The notes: generated by a model from the sequence alone, not told the origin. A stretch of DNA of 64,000 bases from JBGTGG01 sp964398945 (GCA_964398945.1 CAYNOT010000010.1:62001-126000); one strand, 5' to 3'. Positions 1-10,280 are shown, numbered from the stretch's first letter. Translations and numbers: made by a program.

Positions 1-2472
1 AAGCGTAGCTGTTGTAATAGCGCTTCCTGCAGCAGGCAATGTGTTCCTAAAAATCCTGACAACGTTATTGTCATTCACAACAATGTCCTTTTTTCCATCA
101 TCATCAAAATCGGCAATGGTTAACCCATCGGTAGCGTTAGTCAAGGCAAATTCAGTTGGTGTGCCAAAAGATGTTGCATCAATAGTGCGTGAGGTAGGAA
201 ATGCAACAGCAAGGGGTTTACTAAAACCCGTGAGCCCATGGAGCGTTACGGATACCCGGTCTGATTGTGCGCTTGCAGGAATAGCTGCGCTAAGTGAAGT
301 ATTACTGATTGATCCGGCAGTTGCAGGAACTGAACCAAATTTTACTTTTGGTGTATCGAAATTGGTGTTCATAAAATTCCCGGAAACGGTTAAGGATGTG
401 CCTGCTTCACCGGTAAGAGGCGAGACACTATTGATCACCGGTGCGGGAAAACACGTGTTTCTATAAATGAAAACCTGGGTGGGGTTGCTGCGGCTTGCCG
501 ACACAACATCCGGTTTATTGTCACCGTCTAAGTCAGCAATCTGTGGTTTAAAGGGGAGCTGATCAAACGTATTTCCCTGAAACAGTACCGGCTGCTTGAA
601 AGAACTGGTGCTGAGTGTTCCGTTGAAGTTGCTTTCAAAAATACCGAGGTCCCGTGCATTGGTAGCCACTATATCTAATTTACCATCGGCATTCATATCG
701 GCCAGTGTAAGATCATCGGCTGCAAAGCCGGGAGCAGCAATTGCAATTTCCGGATCAAACGAAGAAGCACTAAAAGCGCCACCACTGTATATGTTCTTTC
801 GTATCCGAATAGCTGTGGCTGCATTTGCACTTGCCCAGATCAAATCAGGTTTACCGTCATTATCAAGATCGGCAATTTCTACTTTGGTAACATTATTTGT
901 GGGGTCAATCATAAAGGCAGAACCTAATGAGATAGTGCCCGGTGTGGATTGGTTAGGAAAAATGCTGAAGGTTGCACCATGTGCCACCACAATTTCTACT
1001 TTACCATCACCGTTCAAGTCCCCGGTGCTGATGCCAGAAGATCCTGCGAAAAGACCGTTGTCCCACACCACTCCGGCACCAAATAAAATATCCCCGGGCG
1101 AACTTAAATTCTGGAGGATCCAAAAATAGTAGCTCGCACCTGTGCTTGGATGTGTGGCCAATAAATCAGGCCGACCATCCCCATCAATATCAGCCACGTG
1201 CATTCTAGCTGCACTACTCGGGTTTATAAAAGATTTAACCGCTTCGAAAGCAATCGTGCCGGGCGTGCTGATATTTCTATAGACTAAAAAATATGAATTG
1301 AAGTTGAACGAATCGAGAACAACAATATCCAGTTTGCCATCACCATCCATATCGACCACAGCATTTTCGAAATAGCCTCTGCCCAGCGTAATTCTTGGGC
1401 CAAACGAAGCAGCATTAATATCGCCAGTAACACCAAGGTTTCGAAATACTGAAACCTCGCTGGTGCTTGGGCCTGGTTCACTCACAATAATATCCACCAA
1501 TCCGTCCCCATCCAGATCGCCCAGCGATAATCCTTGTATAACGTGGGATGGATCCAGTGTGATGTTGTCTTTCAGGTCCAACGATGACGGTATGATCCGG
1601 CCGCCAATGTCATTGTTGTTGTCAAAGAGTGGTGAATAATTTTGAATAGACTGGACCAGCAATCCGGTCGTCAGATTAATAACAGTGATGGGCCCGTATT
1701 GCGCACCACCCGGCACTGTAACATTTAGTTGTGTTGTGGCACCACTCGTAATGGTTGCTTTTGTTGTGCCGAAGAAAACAGCATTCTGTGCAACTGTAGC
1801 GCCAAAATTATTTCCAGTGATTGTTAAGCTGCTTCCTGGAATTCCACTACGTGGTGCGAATGAAGCAATGGTGGGAGCAGCGGTCATTGTTTTTTGTTCG
1901 AGTATCACATTATCAATACCCACTACGTTGCTGGCGTTGGTAATGTAGGATCCGCGGATTTCAAGACTTTGGATATCAGAAAGTGCACGGATCACATCAG
2001 CTTTCGTGGCCAATGCACCTCCTGTGCTGGAAATTCGCCATCCCCCCGTTTCATCCAGCGCAATCGTGTATGACGACCAGGCCGGAGCTACGGCTGGTTT
2101 TACGGGCAAGGAGAACACGATCGTAAACCCTCCGGCAGTTTGAATACGAACATCACCTTGTCCGATGGAGAATGTTCCGGCAAAAGCCTGTTGCATATCA
2201 AAGTGTAAGTTCATTCCGTAAGATCGCGCCACCTGCGATCCTAAAAATTTGTCAGGGGCAAACCAACCTTGTGAAGTAGCCGTTGCGTTAGATGCGTAAT
2301 TGACAGAGACGTAACCGCCCGGATTGCCATTGGTGGCATTGTGGTTTACAGTGACAGGTGTACCGTTGTTGAGAAACGTCCAGCCATCTGCATTTGAATC
2401 GAAGGTGCTGGTGATTTGTGCCTGGGCAGTAAACGCCAGGCTACAGAAAAAAAAAGAGAGGGTTCTTATCAT
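1..2472 (-). CDS. Giant secreted IPT/TIG + FG-GAP (VCBS) propeller protein, 3' end cut by window edge
   Basis: The gene starts at the ATG at 2472-2470 and stays open for 824 codons to base 1, so the C-terminus lies outside the window. A signal peptide of about 20 residues ends in AQA before QITSTF. An N-terminal domain of about 180 residues follows, which resembles a carbohydrate-binding jelly roll (inference). Then come an IPT/TIG domain (near residues 200-280), seven DxDxDG-type calcium-binding FG-GAP motifs, a second IPT domain and at least one further FG-GAP motif. The order matches the neighbouring gene at 2589-7205, including the start of the mature protein (ITSTFxxNxxGW), so the two are tandem paralogues. 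A T9SS sorting domain is expected beyond the edge but cannot be seen. The role is unknown; adhesion or polysaccharide binding at the cell surface is plausible. A promoter with a shared 16-bp motif lies just upstream. Confidence 0.85.
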   Translation of the reverse strand, partial: MIRTLSFFFCSLAFTAQAQITSTFDSNADGWTFLNNGTPVTVNHNATNGNPGGYVSVNYASNATATSQGWFAPDKFLGSQVARSYGMNLHFDMQQAFAGTFSIGQGDVRIQTAGGFTIVFSLPVKPAVAPAWSSYTIALDETGGWRISSTGGALATKADVIRALSDIQSLEIRGSYITNASNVVGIDNVILEQKTMTAAPTIASFAPRSGIPGSSLTITGNNFGATVAQNAVFFGTTKATITSGATTQLNVTVPGGAQYGPITVINLTTGLLVQSIQNYSPLFDNNNDIGGRIIPSSLDLKDNITLDPSHVIQGLSLGDLDGDGLVDIIVSEPGPSTSEVSVFRNLGVTGDINAASFGPRITLGRGYFENAVVDMDGDGKLDIVVLDSFNFNSYFLVYRNISTPGTIAFEAVKSFINPSSAARMHVADIDGDGRPDLLATHPSTGASYYFWILQNLSSPGDILFGAGVVWDNGLFAGSSGISTGDLNGDGKVEIVVAHGATFSIFPNQSTPGTISLGSAFMIDPTNNVTKVEIADLDNDGKPDLIWASANAATAIRIRKNIYSGGAFSASSFDPEIAIAAPGFAADDLTLADMNADGKLDIVATNARDLGIFESNFNGTLSTSSFKQPVLFQGNTFDQLPFKPQIADLDGDNKPDVVSASRSNPTQVFIYRNTCFPAPVINSVSPLTGEAGTSLTVSGNFMNTNFDTPKVKFGSVPATAGSISNTSLSAAIPASAQSDRVSVTLHGLTGFSKPLAVAFPTSRTIDATSFGTPTEFALTNATDGLTIADFDDDGKKDIVVNDNNVVRIFRNTLPAAGSAITTATL

Positions 2473-2476
2473 ATTC

Positions 2477-2523
2477 TAAAAATACCCGGAATTCCAGCGA
2501 GTTGATATCGCATGATGATGTGA
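2477..2523 (-). promoter_or_regulatory. Promoter with 16-bp inverted-repeat operator, copy 1
   Basis: On the minus strand the sequence TCACATCATCATGCGA (2523-2508) is followed by exactly 23 bases and then TATTTTTA (2484-2477), which is close to the Bacteroidota -7 consensus TAnnTTTG. The coding start is at 2472, so the transcript leader would be very short or absent. The same motif recurs with 22-24 base spacing at 7239-7254, 13298-13313 and 13509-13524. The motif ends roughly where a -33 element would lie, which suits an activator site (inference). Confidence 0.5.
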
Positions 2524-2588
2524 TAAAGAATTAGACCGAATGCACGGATGAATTCAAATTTGGGTATTCAGTGCCGCATGACTTTATA

Positions 2589-5500
2589 TTATTTTTTTAT
2601 GATTCTCAGGTATTGCGTTTGGGTTTCATTTTTGATCTTCAGAAAATAAATGCCTTTTGCCATCGCAGAAAAATCAAGTGATGATGGTATTGATTGAATG
2701 CTCAAATTTTGAATGACATTTCCGGTTATGTCCATTACCTGGATGGTGTAGGGAGGGTTGAATTCTACAAAAAGATTTTCTTCTACTGGATTCGGATATA
2801 CTTTTAAACCGTTCTGAGGGTTTTCAAATCCCGTGATCAGATACACAAAATCATTCGATGTTGTTGTACATCCATTGCTCGTGACCGCGACAGCATACAC
2901 TCCGTATTCCAATGCATTGTAATGATACGATTGATTCGTAGCCCCGCTTACGGGATTGCCATTATGATACCATTGATGGCCGTCACCGGGCGATGCAGTA
3001 AGTTGTGTTCCATTGGGGGTAATTTCAGCAAGGGGATGAGGATTTACAGAGACTGTTACCGGATCGGATGAAGGACTTACACAACTGCTTGCATCGGTAA
3101 CAGTAAAAGAATAAGTGCCTGTTGTGTTGACCGTAATTTGTTGGGTGGACGCACCACTCGACCATGTATAACCAGCAAAACCATTTGGCGCAGCAAGGAC
3201 AACATCTTCCCCATCGCAAATGTTGATGGCATTGTTCACAATGGGTAGTGATGAAGCAATCGTTGGTTTTGTTAGCGGAACAATAGAAGCAGCAACTTGT
3301 ACACGCGGGCTTTCGCACAGCCCATTGTTGATGGCTACGGAATAGTTTGTTGTTGTGCTGATAACCGGAGTAACATAGGTACTGTTCACCTGTGCTGGAA
3401 TGATAGCACCGCTGGCATCGTACCAACGATACTGTCCGTTGGTCCCACCCGATGCAGAAAGAGTGATGGCAGCAGGAATACAATTTGAATTCCCGTTAGC
3501 AGTGGGTGCTGCGGGCACTGCATTGACGGTAAGCGTAGCCGTGTTGGAAAACCGGTCAGGAGCGAGATCACCTTTTATCAAACACTGATAATCACCGGAA
3601 CCAAAATTTCCGGTGGTGTTGATGGAAAGTGTTGATGTAGTGGCGCCAGTATAACCACCGTCATTGGTAACATTGTTAAAAACAGTACCATCAAACTTTT
3701 GCCATTGATAGGTCAGGTTTGTTGCTCCGCTGGCGCCTAGTGTAAACGAAGTTGTTTCGCCATCACATACGGCAACAGAAGTAGGTTGTGGATTGATGGA
3801 AATAGTTGGGCCGATGGGGATCAGGTTTTCGTAGATAGCCAAAAAACCTGTGCGTGTAATAACAATTTCCGGTTTGCCGTCCACATTCAAATCTGCGGTG
3901 ACAATAGCGCGTGGTGCTGTTACGGTGGTGTTGAAAGGCGCAGCGAAAGAAGCGGCTGACAATGCTCCGGAAGTATGAATGTTTTTGAAAATTGAAAACC
4001 GGTTTCCGGATTCACTGGTGGTGAGAATATCCACCCGTCCGTCACCATCCACATCGGAAATGTGCGCAACGGTTGTTGCGCTTGGGTTTGTCAGGTCAAT
4101 GCGCTCAAATACAATATTGCCTGGTGTACTTTGGTTGTGCAAAAGTATGAGCAATGTATTGTTGGCACCCGTTCCATGGTAGAGCAATAAATCCTGCCGA
4201 CCGTCATTGTCAAAATCACCGGTATAAATCCGTCCTGGATTTACGCCAGTTGGAATATCAGATCGGGCAAAACTTCCGGCACGAATGCGGGGTAGTTGCT
4301 GGTTGTGATAGATACTCATGGAGGCCGCATTGGGATTAGTAACAGCAATATCGGGCCATCCATCCTGATCAAAGTCGGCTGTTACAATACCACCGTTGGT
4401 GTGCGGTTTTGCAAAACTTATGTTCGTACTGAAGGAAGAAAATGTGCCCGTTGTAAACGGCCCTTTTCGTGTGCGGTTTTCGCGTACCAATAGTTGGAAC
4501 ACGCCTGTGCTCGGTGCGGCCATGTCTATTTTTCCATCCAGGTTAAAATCGGCAAAGGCTAAATTGGAACCGCTGATAGCTGCGTTTACATTCGCATCGT
4601 ATTCGATTATAGTTCCGGTATTAAAAATATTCTTGTGAAGAACCCCATTTGCGGTGGCCACATCCAACAAACCATCGCCATCAAAGTCGTGCAGTTTGGG
4701 ATTGAGGAATGATCCGGTAATGCTAACATCAAGGGTTAAAGCATCGGCTGTAATATCACCACTGGTGTATGTGTTTCGAAAAATCCGTGCAGCATTGTTG
4801 ATCTCCACCACTAAATCTGGCAAGCCATCATTGTTCATATCACCTACATCAATATCATAGTCCGCTCCGGCCAATGCAATGGTGACAGGGGGCGCAAAGT
4901 GACTGTTTTCAAAATCCACACCCGCGCTAAATGTTGCCGAAAAGGGCTGATGATAATAGGAAGTTAGCCGATCGCGCGTAACACCTACCGGTGCATACGT
5001 ACTTCCTGCTGGCGCTTCCACGGTAAGTTCTGTTTTAGATGCCATTAGAACGTTGGCCTTCATGCCACCAAACCATACCGTGTTCTGTTCCGGAACTTCT
5101 GAAAATTTTTCACCGGTTATGGTAATGGTACTCCCGGCTACAGCACGTAGCGGTGAAACCGTATTTACCGAAATGGTTGGCTTGGGCACACTTTCGTTTT
5201 GGTAAATAACAAGGCCACGACCGCCACCTCCCGAGCCAAAGGCAACTACATCGGGTTTGTTGTCGCCATTTAAGTCGCCTATCTGTGGCGCATTAAGTCC
5301 GATGCCCGCCTGAAAATTCATTTCTTCAATAAATGAATCTTGCGTGAGTGTTCCCGGACTGGTAGCATTTTCAAAAACCACAAAACTGGTAGTAACCCCC
5401 ATCAAAATGATTTCCGGACGGTTGTCGCCATTGATGTCGGCCACACGTTGTGAATAGGCACGATTGATTTTGGATAAAATAATTTCGGGTGCGAGCGAGG

Positions 5501-7205
5501 CTTCCGTAACCGGTCCGGTGGTATGGATATTTTTTCGAACCACCAGGTCGTAATCGTTGAAGCCATTTATCCTGTAAAAGGTTAAGTCCTGTTTGCCATC
5601 CCCATCCAAATCGGCAGCCGTTATGCCGCTTACCATGCTGCCCGGAAATGAAAATGCGGGAGTAATGACAATGTTGCCCGGTGTAGATTCATTCTCATAA
5701 ACAATATTGGTATTGCTTGGCCCTACAGAAATAACTTCGGGTTTTCCATCGCCATTTAAATCACTCACCGCAACATACCCCGATGTGCCGTGGATATTCC
5801 GGGCAACACCAAATTGTATATTGCCCGGTGTACTCGTGTTTTGAAATACACGCAGTCCGCTGGAGTTGATCAAAATATCTTGTCTGCCATCTCCGTCAAG
5901 GTCTGCAACAGCAAAACCGTTAAAAAAGATATTGAGCTCAAAAAATCTTCTGGCCGGTTCAAAGACAATGTTGCCCGGTGTGCTAATATTCCTGCTGATT
6001 GCAATTCCGCCAGAATTGGAAAAACCATCAAAGCGTCCTCGCATGTAAGTAACTAAATCGGGCTTACCATCATTATCGAAATCAACCAGCATCAATCCAC
6101 CGGAGTTTCCCTCCCCGATCTCTCCGGAAGGAATACCCATACGCGGATCAAATGTTGTCTGATCGATTTCGCCACCAAGGCCTGCGTGGCGAAAAATACC
6201 AATGGTGGCTCCCCTTTCAAGTGTTGCTACATCAAGCCACCCATCTCCATCGATATCACCCATGACCGATGCCAGAACATCCGCAGCGTAGGGCACCATC
6301 ACATTGAGCCCAAAGGTGCTGGAAGTTATTCGCCCACCAGTGTCATCCTGATTATTGAACTGTGGTTGAAAAGAAGTAGCGGATTGTGCTGAAAGCCCTG
6401 TGGTTGTATTGAGCACGCGAACAGGCGCGAAGAGAGCAGCTTCAGGCACGGTTACCTGAAGTTGTGTAGTGTTGGCAGTGGCTACCGTGGCTTCTTTATT
6501 GCCAAAGAAAACGCGATTGGTTGAAACGGATCCACCAAAGTTTGTTCCGTTGATGGTTACCGTTGCGCCAGTGGAAGCGGTAACCGGGGTGAATGAAACA
6601 ATGGAGGGGGCGGGCTCCAGTTCAAATTGTTCGAGGACAACATTATCTATCTGGCTTGTGTAGCCTGGGGTATTAATCCATTTACAGCGAATTTGAATGA
6701 CTGTTATATTCGCCAGCACCGCCCGTATTTGATGTTCGTACGCTACAGGACCACCGGCACTATTTGAACGCCAATCGGCAGTAATGTCTAAGGGAATGGA
6801 GTACGAAGTCCAATCTGTTCCGGGTTTTTCGGGAAAGCGTAAGTGAATGGTTTGATTTCCTGAGCGCAGGATGATGTCGCTCGCGATATTGTCTGTTCCG
6901 ACCGTTGATTGCTTCAGATCGAATTTCAGATGCTTACCGTATGAAAAATCATTCTTGCCCAAAAATTTTGAAGGCGCCACCCAATACCAGTTCATACTTT
7001 GGTTTACTGAACCACCCGCTGTGGGAGGGGATGCGGACAAATGTCCACCCGGGTTTCCTCCGGTTGATAAGTATTCAAACGTGGCAACTGTTCCATCAGT
7101 GAACGCGGCTGTCCATCCTTCATCATTCGTGTTAAAGGTGCTGGTGATTTGGGCTGAACTAATGGAAGCGGTTAGAAGCAGCGTGAGGGTCAGGAATTTT
7201 GGCAT
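2589..7205 (-). CDS. Giant secreted protein: two IPT/TIG + seven-motif FG-GAP modules, Ig-like domains, T9SS tail
   Basis: The longest ORF begins at a TTG at 7211, but the ATG at 7205 (MPKFLTLTLLLTASISSAQ) directly starts the signal peptide, giving about 1538 residues. Domains in order: N-terminal binding-like domain (about 20-200), IPT/TIG 1, seven DxDxDG/DLNGDG motifs, IPT/TIG 2 (near 690-770), seven more such motifs, then three Ig/PKD-like modules containing the SFTL..GASG..YQWQ pattern, and a C-terminal T9SS type A sorting domain (YPNPVEENLFVEF to the final KK). Seven motifs per block suggests two seven-blade beta-propellers (inference). The protein should be exported and anchored or released by the type IX system. 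No enzyme motif is visible. It is a paralogue of the truncated gene at 1-2472 and shares its promoter architecture. Confidence 0.88.
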   Translation of the reverse strand: MPKFLTLTLLLTASISSAQITSTFNTNDEGWTAAFTDGTVATFEYLSTGGNPGGHLSASPPTAGGSVNQSMNWYWVAPSKFLGKNDFSYGKHLKFDLKQSTVGTDNIASDIILRSGNQTIHLRFPEKPGTDWTSYSIPLDITADWRSNSAGGPVAYEHQIRAVLANITVIQIRCKWINTPGYTSQIDNVVLEQFELEPAPSIVSFTPVTASTGATVTINGTNFGGSVSTNRVFFGNKEATVATANTTQLQVTVPEAALFAPVRVLNTTTGLSAQSATSFQPQFNNQDDTGGRITSSTFGLNVMVPYAADVLASVMGDIDGDGWLDVATLERGATIGIFRHAGLGGEIDQTTFDPRMGIPSGEIGEGNSGGLMLVDFDNDGKPDLVTYMRGRFDGFSNSGGIAISRNISTPGNIVFEPARRFFELNIFFNGFAVADLDGDGRQDILINSSGLRVFQNTSTPGNIQFGVARNIHGTSGYVAVSDLNGDGKPEVISVGPSNTNIVYENESTPGNIVITPAFSFPGSMVSGITAADLDGDGKQDLTFYRINGFNDYDLVVRKNIHTTGPVTEASLAPEIILSKINRAYSQRVADINGDNRPEIILMGVTTSFVVFENATSPGTLTQDSFIEEMNFQAGIGLNAPQIGDLNGDNKPDVVAFGSGGGGRGLVIYQNESVPKPTISVNTVSPLRAVAGSTITITGEKFSEVPEQNTVWFGGMKANVLMASKTELTVEAPAGSTYAPVGVTRDRLTSYYHQPFSATFSAGVDFENSHFAPPVTIALAGADYDIDVGDMNNDGLPDLVVEINNAARIFRNTYTSGDITADALTLDVSITGSFLNPKLHDFDGDGLLDVATANGVLHKNIFNTGTIIEYDANVNAAISGSNLAFADFNLDGKIDMAAPSTGVFQLLVRENRTRKGPFTTGTFSSFSTNISFAKPHTNGGIVTADFDQDGWPDIAVTNPNAASMSIYHNQQLPRIRAGSFARSDIPTGVNPGRIYTGDFDNDGRQDLLLYHGTGANNTLLILLHNQSTPGNIVFERIDLTNPSATTVAHISDVDGDGRVDILTTSESGNRFSIFKNIHTSGALSAASFAAPFNTTVTAPRAIVTADLNVDGKPEIVITRTGFLAIYENLIPIGPTISINPQPTSVAVCDGETTSFTLGASGATNLTYQWQKFDGTVFNNVTNDGGYTGATTSTLSINTTGNFGSGDYQCLIKGDLAPDRFSNTATLTVNAVPAAPTANGNSNCIPAAITLSASGGTNGQYRWYDASGAIIPAQVNSTYVTPVISTTTNYSVAINNGLCESPRVQVAASIVPLTKPTIASSLPIVNNAINICDGEDVVLAAPNGFAGYTWSSGASTQQITVNTTGTYSFTVTDASSCVSPSSDPVTVSVNPHPLAEITPNGTQLTASPGDGHQWYHNGNPVSGATNQSYHYNALEYGVYAVAVTSNGCTTTSNDFVYLITGFENPQNGLKVYPNPVEENLFVEFNPPYTIQVMDITGNVIQNLSIQSIPSSLDFSAMAKGIYFLKIKNETQTQYLRIIKK

Positions 7206-7208
7206 TAT

Positions 7209-7254
7209 CAAAGCTACCTTCTTGCCGTTTAAAAGGAATCACATGATGATGTGA
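7209..7254 (-). promoter_or_regulatory. Promoter with 16-bp inverted-repeat operator, copy 2
   Basis: On the minus strand the inverted repeat TCACATCATCATGTGA (7254-7239, arms of 6 bases, 4-base spacer) is followed by 22 bases and then TAGCTTTG (7216-7209), an exact match to the Bacteroidota -7 box TAnnTTTG. The ATG at 7205 lies 3 bases further on, so translation from this promoter would be nearly leaderless, or a second start is used. Confidence 0.55.
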
Positions 7255-7331
7255 GGACAGGGCAAATTGAAGAACCCTTTCCCTATCTTTAATCAATGCA
7301 CTTGTCTATAGAAGGCTAAATCTTCAAGTCT

Positions 7332-9527
7332 ATGGGGAAAAAAATTATTCTCGTTCAAGTTGTAGCATGTTCTGAAATTGAAAACCAAAACCATACGCTT
7401 AACCTGCTCTATGAAATCCGGGTAGAATACTCAAAAGGTTCTGAAAAAATTGAAACCGGGAAAGTATCGGATGATGAAGGGGAAGTTTCAGCGGTCGAAA
7501 TTTTCACTTGTGAATCCAAGAAACCTCTTCCGCAACTAAAAGGGCAAAAAGTTGTGTTGCAGGTAAATGATAAACTTGAAATTACTGCCGGACATGTCCC
7601 AAAAACAAAGAGAAGCTGGGGAAATGAAAAAGATATCCGTGCAATAAAAAATGAATATCAATCCTACGCCAAAAAGAAAAGAAAGCGGGAAGATGAAAAG
7701 TACATACATTTTTCGGGCAAGGTTATTTCCAAGCAAGCGGTTTCAAGTATTTGGGACTACAACAAAAATGATGTCTATAAAGAAGTAAAATTCAAGGGCT
7801 TTACTTTTCAAGTCGAAGGGTTAAAACAAACTGTTTATGCTGATGCCCGCTGGGACAGGCTTAAACCGGGTGATCAGGTTTCGGGTATTGTTGAGTGGAG
7901 CAATAAAAACAGGTTGGGCGGGAAAGTTTGGCTTTTATACGCTGAAGATAAAAGCTCGGGTAAAAAATATGGTAAAGGTTCATTTGTATTTCCCGGATGG
8001 GTGATTCTTATCACCGGTGCAATAATCGCAGCAAATGTTTATGGGCTGTTGTATGATTCTTCAAACAGGCATCTCGTATGGCAGTTTCTGCTGAAATGGG
8101 GTTTGATAAATCTGTTTGGTGTATTGTTGCTAAACACAGCTATATGGTTTTATGGATTGGATATTAAATACGCCCGTTTTCATAAACTTCATTTTTCCCG
8201 TAGTCACAACCTCCATCAAAAGAAACCTGAAAACCGAGTATTAAAATTTCTTAAAGGACCACTCTTTTATTCTCCACTGTTGCTGCTTATTGCTTTTGGC
8301 TCCTTTTGTTTTATGTTTTTCAACTATGGAAACCTGGTTCCAAGGGATTGCGCCAATGGTAAGCCGGATTTTGTCCAATACCTCAACGATAACAAATTAC
8401 TGGTTGTCACAACCACAGAAACTATTGGCACCTATTACCATGAGCAGGATTTTAATTACAGCAACCGGCAAATCAGTTATTTGTTCGAGGGCTATTCTTT
8501 TAACTTATTGAATGCCACTACCGGCAAATCAATCTATTCATTTTGTTGGAACAGGAAATTGAATGAAGGGATTATGTTTGAAGAAAAGGTTCCTTATAAC
8601 AACCCAGCTAACTATACATGTCTGGTGAACGACAGTAACGAAATTTTTATCCTTTTTCATCCCGATCGTTCCTCGTTCAGTAGCGACAGTAAAATCTCAT
8701 CGTATGCAGCGCACTTTAAAATTCAAGGCGACAGTATCATTACCCTTCCGGACCTGAACCTACAGGGAATGAACTTTGAACTCGATCACGCTAAATCTGT
8801 TCTTGGGAAAGAGAACGGATATGCCCTGTTGAAAAATGCTTTTGGAGAGAGCCGTTATTTAATGTTTGCTTCTGGTGAGGTAACAGAAAAACCAGGTGTC
8901 GTAAAACCTAAACCCGATAAAGAATATGAACAAAAAGAAAATTTTTTCGAAAATGTTTTCTTCTTCTGCCCTAAAGAGGCAGGCTCCACCAGGATGCGTG
9001 CTTATTTCCTGCGACACACCCATACTGGAGGCAACACCATGTTTAGCTATTCACCTGACTACAAATCACTTTCGGCAGGGGCACGATTAAAGTCAAAACA
9101 CTTTATTGATTTTACCGAACGGCCAAAATACTACCCCAGCGAAACAACTAATTTTTCACGACCGGGAATAGAAGCAGACATAGCGGGCATTAAAAGTCCT
9201 GAATGGATAAATAAAATAAATGATGCTGATGGTAAAGAAGCATTGTTCATTGAGCCAAGCGTACTTTTTCATACTGACAGCACACTGTTGTTCATAGCTA
9301 AAGCGGATAATGAAAATACACTCTACTATACAAGTACTACCCGGGTAATTTGGAGTATACGTAAAATGGAAGCAGGTACTAAGGACAATACAGCACTTGA
9401 ACCAAAAGACTTTGTTTTTCTAAAAATGGACAAACTGCAAATTTTTATTTTAATAAAGGGACATAGATTATTATCCATTGATAGTGTATCCGGAAATATT
9501 TTGTGGGAGTATACCGGAAGACAATAA
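7332..9527 (+). CDS. Unrecognised 731-residue membrane protein with large extracytoplasmic domain
   Basis: I do not recognise the family. The N-terminal 215 residues are soluble, charged and lysine-rich, without a signal peptide. Three hydrophobic segments follow at about residues 218-241 (FVFPGWVILITGAIIAAN), 253-275 and 308-330. The last 400 residues would then lie on the periplasmic side. They end in SVSGNILWEYTGRQ, which resembles a PQQ-type beta-propeller blade, so this part may be a degenerate propeller (inference). The ATG at 7332 is the first possible start. The gene lies divergent from the giant secreted protein, with 126 bases between the two starts, and is followed 72 bases later by a DUF3592-like gene. 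Confidence 0.75.
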   Translation: MGKKIILVQVVACSEIENQNHTLNLLYEIRVEYSKGSEKIETGKVSDDEGEVSAVEIFTCESKKPLPQLKGQKVVLQVNDKLEITAGHVPKTKRSWGNEKDIRAIKNEYQSYAKKKRKREDEKYIHFSGKVISKQAVSSIWDYNKNDVYKEVKFKGFTFQVEGLKQTVYADARWDRLKPGDQVSGIVEWSNKNRLGGKVWLLYAEDKSSGKKYGKGSFVFPGWVILITGAIIAANVYGLLYDSSNRHLVWQFLLKWGLINLFGVLLLNTAIWFYGLDIKYARFHKLHFSRSHNLHQKKPENRVLKFLKGPLFYSPLLLLIAFGSFCFMFFNYGNLVPRDCANGKPDFVQYLNDNKLLVVTTTETIGTYYHEQDFNYSNRQISYLFEGYSFNLLNATTGKSIYSFCWNRKLNEGIMFEEKVPYNNPANYTCLVNDSNEIFILFHPDRSSFSSDSKISSYAAHFKIQGDSIITLPDLNLQGMNFELDHAKSVLGKENGYALLKNAFGESRYLMFASGEVTEKPGVVKPKPDKEYEQKENFFENVFFFCPKEAGSTRMRAYFLRHTHTGGNTMFSYSPDYKSLSAGARLKSKHFIDFTERPKYYPSETTNFSRPGIEADIAGIKSPEWINKINDADGKEALFIEPSVLFHTDSTLLFIAKADNENTLYYTSTTRVIWSIRKMEAGTKDNTALEPKDFVFLKMDKLQIFILIKGHRLLSIDSVSGNILWEYTGRQ

Positions 9528-9599
9528 TTATGCTTCGACATTTATAATGGGCGAGCTTGGTGTTGCACATGTACGGCCACTTAAATTTTAATCAGCGAT

Positions 9600-10280
9600 A
9601 TGAAAAATATGGGTTGTTTAATTGTAATGATTGTAGGAATAATTATAGTGGGTATCGCCATTGCGTTAGCCGTTTACAATTCAAATTTTAAAAAGGACGC
9701 ACTAACAGCCAACGGTGTTGTGATTGGCTTTGAAGAGAGTTCCGCTATTGACAGTTATGCTGTCGCGCCAGTAGTAAGGTTTAATACTGCGGTGGGGGAT
9801 ACAATTGTATTTACCAGTTCTCCATACACAGACCCGCCAGCCTATGAACTGGACGAAGAAGTAACAGTGCTTTATAACCCTGAACTACCCCATAAAGCCA
9901 AAATCAGTGGCTTCCTTAGTTTGTATTTAGGCAGTTTAATTTTGTTTGTTGTTGGATTGTGCATTGCAATTCCTTCCTACTTCATGTTTACAACTGACCG
10001 AAGGGAAATGAAAGAACTTGAATTTTACCTGCGCAATGGCAGTAGAGTAGAAGCCAGGCTGGTAGGTGTTGAAGAAGATACTACAGTGCGTGTAAATGAC
10101 AAACATCCTTTCTATATCATTGCTGAGAAAAACATAAACGGGAAGCTATGCAGGTATAAGTCTAAATCGTACCTGCGCGATCCTTCACCTTACCTTAAAA
10201 ATATTGAAACCGTTGTTGTATACAAGCACCCATTCGATAGAAACAAATATTTAATGGACCTGTCATTTATTCCTTATTAG
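9600..10280 (+). CDS. DUF3592-like two-helix membrane protein
   Basis: This is a 226-residue protein with a transmembrane segment at residues 5-27 (CLIVMIVGIIIVGIAIALAV) and another near 108-130. Between them is a small beta-rich domain of the DUF3592 type: GVVIGFEES...VAPVVRF...GDTIVFTSSPYTDPPAYELDEEVTVLYNPE. The C-terminal part appears to repeat this fold (GSRVEARLVGVEEDT...YKHPFDRNKYLMD). The function of DUF3592 proteins is not established. It follows the 731-residue membrane protein on the same strand at 72 bases and may be cotranscribed. No signal of regulation was seen. Confidence 0.75.
   Translation: MKNMGCLIVMIVGIIIVGIAIALAVYNSNFKKDALTANGVVIGFEESSAIDSYAVAPVVRFNTAVGDTIVFTSSPYTDPPAYELDEEVTVLYNPELPHKAKISGFLSLYLGSLILFVVGLCIAIPSYFMFTTDRREMKELEFYLRNGSRVEARLVGVEEDTTVRVNDKHPFYIIAEKNINGKLCRYKSKSYLRDPSPYLKNIETVVVYKHPFDRNKYLMDLSFIPY

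Noticed and set aside
3025..3483. Long minus-strand ORF of 152 codons and several plus-strand ORFs across 1-7.2 kb
   Set aside because: They are alternative frames of the two giant repeat proteins; composition is cysteine-rich or odd and no motif or signal peptide fits.
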